Positions 57,669-64,000 of a DNA stretch of 64,000 nt are shown here, one piece after another; the first letter of the stretch is position 1, and each line of letters begins with the position of its first letter. The notes under the pieces are model-generated. The model had not been told where the DNA came from and did no database searches. It saw nothing but the letters and a program-made list of their open reading frames with translations. The translations under genes and the position numbers were made by a program. Source of the stretch: Perkinsus olseni (Eukaryota > Perkinsozoa > Perkinsida > Perkinsidae); NCBI GenBank assembly GCA_013115135.1, contig JABANP010000024.1, positions 124,001 to 188,000 of the forward strand. Reading direction: 5' to 3'.

Positions 57669-60600
57669 CTAGTGAGTACCGGCAATCTTGGGCACCTCAA
57701 AGTGCTCACTCATATTGTCCAACTTGTCGTGTAGCTCGTCCATCTTCTCTCGATGTGTCTTCTCTATTTGTTTTGCGATCCTCTCAGCTAACAACAGCAA
57801 TACCATCCATCCCCCGCTTCACGAGTGTAAAGGCCTCACCTTTTCGCTCCTCTTGTAAGCGTTGAAAAGCGAGCTCTGCGGGCGTCTTAGTGCTCCGAGG
57901 CTCCTCCGACCGCGCCCTGCGACGAGAACACCTCAGCAACAGGTACCGGCAGTCGACCGCATGCGCCCCGCTGAGGTCGTTACAGTATACTCAAAGACTC
58001 AGTCTAGAAGACCATTAGCGAGCACTGTTGGCAACCTTGCTCGGCTACGCCCTTCTGACCTATAAACTTCCACAGGAACATCTTCCACCACTTTGATAAT
58101 CACTGACGATGAGCCCGAGGATCATTCAAAAAGACCCGTCACGTCGACGTGCTGATATCTTCCACCATTCGGAGTCAGCCTGTGGTCTCATCGCCCGTAC
58201 CACTCCCCGACGATGCATGGAGTCCAATACCACTACCCCATCATTACTGAGACGCCGACTCCTCGTCCGATTGCCGTAGTACGGCATCCTCGATGGACCT
58301 CTCGGATTCCTCCTTTGACCTATGCTTATGATGCTTCCGCTTCTTCTTAGATATCACCTTACCAAAAAACGACCGAATAATCATAGTGACCCCGCAACCG
58401 CTCCTTGATCCATCATTCCCGCCGACCTCGAACACGCAAGTGAGAATCAGGGACCCATTTCCTCTTCACTACAAGAGCATCCACATCCGCAAGGCCCCCA
58501 GTACTACTACCGGCTTAGCAACTCCATCGGCCCCCTTCAGTTTGAGAACACCCTTCACGATCCGATTGCCGTAGGCCGGCGATGTCATGTCGAGAAAGTA
58601 CTGCAGAGCCCAATAGCGAAGAAGCACTCGAATCGGTTATTGTGCGATCCTTACAGACCAACGCAAACGACACCGGTAGAAAAGGAAAACTGATAAGCAA
58701 TTTTGACTGCTCATAAACTGCGAGTCCAAAAATTCGACAGAAAGACAGACTCGAGAGAATCTGCATTTAAAAGGGTATTCACCTATGTGAAGTCGCCGCC
58801 AAGCCACCATTGCCGAGCTCATCATCACTCAGCAGAAATATCTTCCCTCAACTCCTTCCTCTCTCCCGCCCCCATCGAAGCCCTCAGGACCGGCAGCCAG
58901 TCGATACTGTGCCTCACTACCGCCGCCTTCACGTAGTCTTCCGTCCCTGTAAGCTCAGTCGGGTCCTTCAACTTCAGATACGCCACGAAGTAAACATACG
59001 CCCACATGTTGTGCATCCTCTTATAGTGATGTCTGAACCCTGTCAGACGGTCCGCCCTATCGAACTTGGCCGCCGGTAAGGAGCACACGAAGCAGTTATT
59101 TTTCTGGTCCAACAACACCTCATTACGCTTGTCTCTTGACTCACCAAAAGCGTCGATAATAATACCACTGACGATGTTGGCCATGACCACCGTACTTAGG
59201 ATAAAGTAGATGGTATCGAAGACACCGCGCCCCAGCCCCTCGCTGTGGCCTTCCCCGCCCCCTCGCAGGTAATCTCCCAAGCCCCCTCCAGCTCGGAGAC
59301 CAAAGTTCATCACGAATGCTATGCAGGTGGTCACATTCCGACACTCTCCATCCGGAAAATCATCCCGAAAATGTTGATGGCCCACCATAGCGAATGAGTA
59401 CATGATAAGCAGCCAAAGCATACCGGTAGACGCGAGAGAAAGGCCTTGACCTTGAATCGATCGTAGAGTCACTTTTAACAAGGATGACAGGAGAATGATG
59501 TCGAATAGGTGAAAAAAATAAACATGCTCGCCCGCGAAGGACCAGGCGCTGAGTGACATTAAAAGGTAGATAAGATGATAACAGGGGATGAATCGGAGAA
59601 GTGGTACGCCCGCTCTAACGAGGAGGGATAGATCCTGAAGACAAAAGTACCAAAACATGAATCGCTTCGCTCCGCTGACGAGTCCTCTTTGTACCTGAGC
59701 TTCGTCCAACTTGTAGGCCAGCTCGGGGTCCAGTGTGAGGAGGTTCATAGGCAGCTTGGAGACGGAGAACGAGACGAAGCGGGCACACGACAGGACGGCG
59801 TGAACAAGGCCCAACAACCACAACAGCGACTTCGATAGGGTGCGGAGCCTGAAAGGAGCCCAGCCCATTGTCAGCAGCAGCAGAACATCATAATGCACCG
59901 ATAGGATTCGCATACGCGCTGGAGTACGAGCAGTTTGCTCGCTTGTGTGCCTTCATCGTGGTACCACACTTCTCCTAATTTAGGAGCCCCAACGTCCTTA
60001 CGATCATCAAGAAAGCGTCATCGCTATGCGCAGCCCTAGGCCCAAAGCGATTGTGCATGCGTCACCGCCCTTACCTGCAAGTCGTGTTAACTATGATGGT
60101 GAGTACATTGAGTACTATAGCCAGTAGAAATGTGGCATCTAGGAGCTGTGGTTGCAGTAACACTATGCGACGCTTCTTCATGAAGTCACAGGCCGTGAGC
60201 TCCCATACTAGGGAATCAGTTATCATGTCCAGGAACGACTGAGACGGGGGACATATCAAGCATCGTTGTCAAAGGCAAGCATCAACCTCGGATTCTCACG
60301 CCACTACATCCCTAAACTTCACTGAGGAGAACCAATCTGCAGTACTCGCCGAGGAAGGCTGCGTCCAGCTGGCCATGATGAAGCCCCCCTCCTTCTACCT
60401 GGCATTTTTGCACTGGGTTGTCCCGCGGCACATCGTGCATGACGCGCTCCTTGAGGGCCTCGAACTCGTCACTCTGCGCTCTGAAAAGCCACACAGATGG
60501 GGGAAACCGCATGCTTCCTGGATGGGTCGAGACTCAAGCGTGAAGGCGCAGGAGCACAGCACGGCGTTGGCGTACCTCCTGAGCACGGACTCTGGGACGA

Positions 60601-61810
60601 TGAAGTAGATGTGCTCTAACTCATCCCGACAGTTCACGATCTCCACAGACCCTATACGATCCTGAAGGCGGCAACAGGTATCAACCGTTACATACAGTGA
60701 ACACAACATCGAGAATTTTTATGCTCTAATACCATTCACAACCAGAGGCGACCAGGTATTCTCACCACCTCAAAAAGTCTGAGATTGCCTGACCCGGGAC
60801 CAGCCCTACACCGGTACGCCGAAGCATCACCGAAGCTCCCATCATCGCGTATTGAACGGAAAGGCGGCGCACCTACTTGTAACTTCTCCCTCACTGTTTT
60901 CAACATTGGAGTGGTATCATTGTACATCGCCCACTTGGCTGCAGCAGAACTCTTCATCGTCACTCGCCGCGTAATGGAATCAAGCAATATCATGTACCTG
61001 ATCATCAACCAGGCCCTTCGCCACTGCGTGTGAGAAGCTGCTCATCCTCACCTAGCTGCCAACGATTCCTGCCCCTTATGAGTGGCCCTCTCCAACAGTT
61101 TGGTAAGCATATTAGTATCCAAAGACAAGGCCATAGTATCAGCGTTGAGGCGAACAGTGTCGCTGCCGTGACCTCCTTCCAGGAGAGCCGACAAGGTATC
61201 CAAAATGACCATCTGAGAAGCAGCGGAGCGATGCGCCGGTTCATCGGCTGACCATCCTCACCTGTAGCCTGATCATGACAGCTGACTTGTCCCGCACGGG
61301 CGTTCCATCGGCCAGGGTCGGTCCTTCAGCATCGGTCGTCTCAGAGTGACCAGGAGGAGCCTCCGGTCCCACCCCATGCAAAAGAGGCACAGTGGGACCA
61401 TGTTCAGGTACCGTCTCAAGACGAGTAGCCGTTCTCTTGAGCAGCCAACGGTTCACAGAAGGGACAGGGGTCACTTCCTTCTCCGCTGACTTATTTATCG
61501 CCAACCTGACACGCCACTTCAGCCAGTCACATCAATAAGAATAACAGGGCGTTGAGCATAGACGAAGACATCTCATCCCTCTACCCCTGCCAGCTGTTCC
61601 TAGGTCTCACCATATGTAGTTGACACATGCAAGGAGCTTAGTCTTCCTCGCAGCTGCTGCCTGGTTCCCTTCACATGGGCCTTGACACAACTCTGTTATC
61701 GTACAGAACATCGATATCGTCACGGAGAGCATCTTAGCCAGCAACTCGAAATCGCCATTGGTAAACTCATGATACCTGAGGTCATTGGGAATCGTGGGAG
61801 GCCGGCACAC
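57669..61810 (-). CDS. IP3-receptor-type calcium release channel, C-terminal part (multi-exon)
   Basis: IP3 receptors release calcium from internal stores. Reading downward from 61810: ITELCQGPCEGNQAAAARKT (the RIH-associated block), MVILDTLSALLEGGHGSD, IGSVEIVNCRDELEHIYF, membrane helix TFLLAIVLNVLTIIVNT (about 60100), then the channel exon 59913-58825. That exon includes a 60-nt in-frame intron (59635-59694), SWSFAGEHVYFFHLFDI, the selectivity filter GLRAGGGLGDYLRG, pore helix FDTIYFILSTVVMANIVSGI, the zinc motif NNCFVCSLPA...HNMWAYVYF, and KDPTELTGTEDYV. A charged linker (KKKRKHHKHRSKEESE) and terminal coiled coil (QIEKTHREKMDELHDKLDNM) end at TAG 57669-57671. The ligand-binding N-terminal half (about 1500 residues in animals) is not visible upstream. 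Confidence 0.8.
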
Positions 61811-63401
61811 AATAAGCGCAGCGGTTGTCGCTGATCAACACTAGTATCAGCCAGTCTTTACTTCACTGAGTCGAGCGCGATTTTAGATTTCCCAATTCTG
61901 TTACTGAATAACATAATTATTCACACTAAGGTTCTCGACGTGATCCGCACCAGTGACCCGGTCACTCTGACCGATAAATTTTGGAAAATGTGGTACGATC
62001 ATGTTGCACCGAGTGGTATATAAACCCACCCAGATGACTCTATAATGACGCAGTTCCTTTCTAATTTCACAACATCAATTGCGACTCAGAGCCGGAATCC
62101 GGATGTATGTAGCCATCTCGTATGTCGCGAAAACGTGTATACAAGCCAAATTTGGAAATGAGCTTTGGAATCTTCGAACGAAGCAGCTCTACCTGATACT
62201 CTTCTCAATTTTTCCGAGTTTCACTGGGGCGAGTTCCACTGGGGCGAGCGAGGTTGTCATTGATTTTCACATATGCTCTTTCTACATAGGGCTTGTTCGT
62301 GGGAGATGACTACATACACCTGCATTCCGGCTCCGGATCGCAATTGTCATTGTGAAATTCAAAGTGCGATACGGCATCATCATCTGGACGAGTTCCTACG
62401 GCCCAAGAAAGCCCATTGGTCCCATGAATGGATGGCCCTACCAACTACTGGCCAAGCATTGATGAAGCCAGGGAAACGAGCTCTCCCCCTCTGCACGATA
62501 GATTTACTCATCCGCAGCACTGCGTCCAGAACAGCTGTGTGACCCTTATCCCAAGCTCTTCCCATCACCTGCCAGGATCACCAGTCCCAGCTACCCTACG
62601 TACACCTTATTCAACACCTCGAGGCTCGAGGATCCTCAACGTGACCATCCGTCAACAACCCCGGTTTTGCAAATCTACCGTCCTTATCGTGACCCCGGCA
62701 ACCCACATCGTTCGGGTCTATTTCCTCTGGTCAAACCGAGCCAGTTGCGCTGAATTTGCACAGAGCTATTGAGGAGCTCTTCGAGCCCCTTTCCGCCTGA
62801 GCAGCTATACCCGCCAGGGCAGGCGTGACACCTGAGCCGTCACTGTACCCTACTGTCTATCCCTGGTGACACATCCTCTGCCAACCAGCAACCAGACAGT
62901 GACCACACCGGTCCACAGTCTCCCTGCTTCATGCACGTTCTGCCCGAAAGTATGAACCCAGGCCGGATAACGCTAACAGAACCGCCCTTCCGCCCTACTC
63001 TTCCAGCATCCACTCGCCACGTCACGGCTCTGCGCCGCCGCGCACAGTCCCGCCCTCTTCGGACTGATTTCTCCCTCCAGAATAAGCCGAGAGCCCATTG
63101 GTGGTATTCGGGGTATTCCCACCTGGTAGGTCCTCTCTGAAGTTTTCTTGCATAGTTCAAGTACGTCCACACCTGATTCAGGATCGCTTTCAAGTCCACC
63201 GGCTGATGGAGACAGCGGCGTAACGTGACGCGTCTGTGCGCGCGGCGTTCATTGCTGATCCACGTGACGTCGGAAATGTGTCACGCTGAAAACACGGCCA
63301 TAATTGGCGCTCTTTGTGAATCTCCAGGGTCTTGGTCCAGGCTGAGAATACTTCTCATCACCTCAGTTGTTTCTTTGTATTCAATCTCCAACAAGGTACT
63401 C
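61811..63401. other. Long region without a supported gene
   Basis: A TATATAAA at 62018-62025 on the plus strand and AT-rich sequence at 61880-61930 could be promoter parts. Open frames on both strands (for example 62428-62772 plus, 62840-63199 minus) have no recognisable content. The missing N-terminal exons of the IP3-receptor-like channel would be expected here but were not found. The end of the region holds the promoter of the secreted gene at 63402. Confidence 0.4.
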
Positions 63402-64000
63402 ATGTCTCGTCTCTCTACTCTCGCAACAGTGATCAGTGCTGCCGCCGCCGGTGAGGTCGCCTCCCCCGACGGCATCTACTGTGGTGGTGGCAAGTACTGG
63501 AGCTCCCTCAACTTCAAGGTCGACAGCGCTGCCCACACCATCGAAGCCTCTGGTATCGCCGACAAGACCGGCGCTGCCCCGTGGTATCGCGATGATATGA
63601 CCTTTCACATGAGCGAGGATGGCACTGATATGGTGGTGACCAAGAAGCACCAGCCCGAGAACCGTCAGCTCTACTTTGTCGGTGGAACCGGCTACAAAGT
63701 CCCAGTGTGGACCGAGCTGCCATACAATGCCGAGTCCCAGACTATCACTGTCTCTTACAAGGAGGAGGAGATGGTATGCAGCTATGAGAAATGCCCCGCT
63801 GGCCAACCGGCTCATCGCGGCGAGTTCTCTGGTCCCGATGGTACCTACTGCTGCACTGACGGTTTCTACTGGAGCTTCATCCTCTTCAAGGTTGACGCCG
63901 CTAAGAACGTCTTCGACGTGAGCGGTGTCGCCAACCTCCCCAACGTTGACTCCTGGCGCAAGTCCGGTGTCTCCTTCCGCATGAACGAGGAGAACACCCT
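63402..64000 (+). CDS. Secreted protein with internal repeat (partial, runs off the window)
   Basis: The frame is open from ATG 63402 to the window end (199 codons). A short hydrophobic leader (MSRLSTLATVISAAAAGEVA) looks like a signal peptide. It is followed by two tandem domains: SPDGIYCGGGKYWSSLNFKV then VDSAAHTIEASGIADKTG, and GPDGTYCCTDGFYWSFILFK then VDAAKNVFDVSGVANLP. Each begins PDG-x-YC and continues with an alternating beta-like pattern. The same G-x-YCG opening starts the C-terminal domain of the mucin-like proteins (GKYCGNLYGQDFSV), so they may share a lineage-specific extracellular fold. Codon use is strongly C-ending, unlike most genes in the window, which suggests high expression. 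Confidence 0.7.
   Translation, partial: MSRLSTLATVISAAAAGEVASPDGIYCGGGKYWSSLNFKVDSAAHTIEASGIADKTGAAPWYRDDMTFHMSEDGTDMVVTKKHQPENRQLYFVGGTGYKVPVWTELPYNAESQTITVSYKEEEMVCSYEKCPAGQPAHRGEFSGPDGTYCCTDGFYWSFILFKVDAAKNVFDVSGVANLPNVDSWRKSGVSFRMNEENT

Noticed and set aside
63381..63815. 144-codon minus-strand frame
   Set aside because: It is the antisense shadow of the C-rich third positions of the plus-strand secreted protein starting at 63402.
1..64000. Bacterial operon, prophage or CRISPR interpretation
   Set aside because: Genes are split by many GT-AG introns and encode eukaryote-specific proteins (eIF2A, Rrp40, DNA polymerase epsilon, DHHC). The only tandem repeats are in-frame coding repeats; no spacer-repeat array was seen.

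Overview
The window is nuclear DNA of a gene-dense, intron-rich protist. The best fit is an alveolate of the Perkinsus type. This is inferred from a repertoire with an IP3-receptor-type channel, a DHHC acyltransferase and DNA polymerase epsilon, from tandem arrays of lineage-specific secreted proteins, and from mostly short GT-AG introns (about 45-80 nt). No database search was possible, so the genus is an inference.

Layout. 0.3-3.7 kb: a poorly supported ORF and two tandem paralogous unknown genes on the minus strand. 4.4-11.7 kb: a plus-strand array of five three-exon genes for secreted proteins of unknown function, plus a sixth decayed fragment; the middle exon is 191 nt in all five. 11.9-16.8 kb: eIF2A and exosome subunit Rrp40 on the plus strand. 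17.2 kb: a 277-bp inverted-repeat element flanked by TA. 18.1-19.1 kb: a secreted GH18 chitinase-like protein (minus). 20.5-32.3 kb (plus): a MATE transporter, an unknown membrane protein, a DHHC palmitoyltransferase, a FAM194-like protein and a Yippee zinc protein. 32.5-45.6 kb: three copies of a module pairing a minus-strand malate dehydrogenase-like gene with a plus-strand mucin-like secreted protein. Only the middle dehydrogenase is intact. A SMYD-like SET-domain gene, a small secreted protein and an unknown gene lie between copies. 46.1-61.8 kb (minus): DNA polymerase epsilon (whole gene) and, 97 bp upstream, an IP3-receptor-like channel lacking most of the usual N-terminal region. 63.4 kb to the end: a secreted protein with an internal repeat, running off the window.

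Two well-formed tRNA genes were found, and both sit inside introns of protein genes: tRNA-Leu(UAG) in polymerase epsilon (sense) and tRNA-Gly(CCC) in the DHHC gene (antisense). The most interesting points are these nested tRNAs, an Arg-to-Gln change at the substrate-specificity position of the dehydrogenase (a change associated with lactate dehydrogenase), signs of introner-like sequence shared between introns of different genes, and the secreted-protein arrays. Exon joins were worked out by hand from frame and homology; those given with exact coordinates keep frame throughout. Genes described as approximate have unresolved introns.
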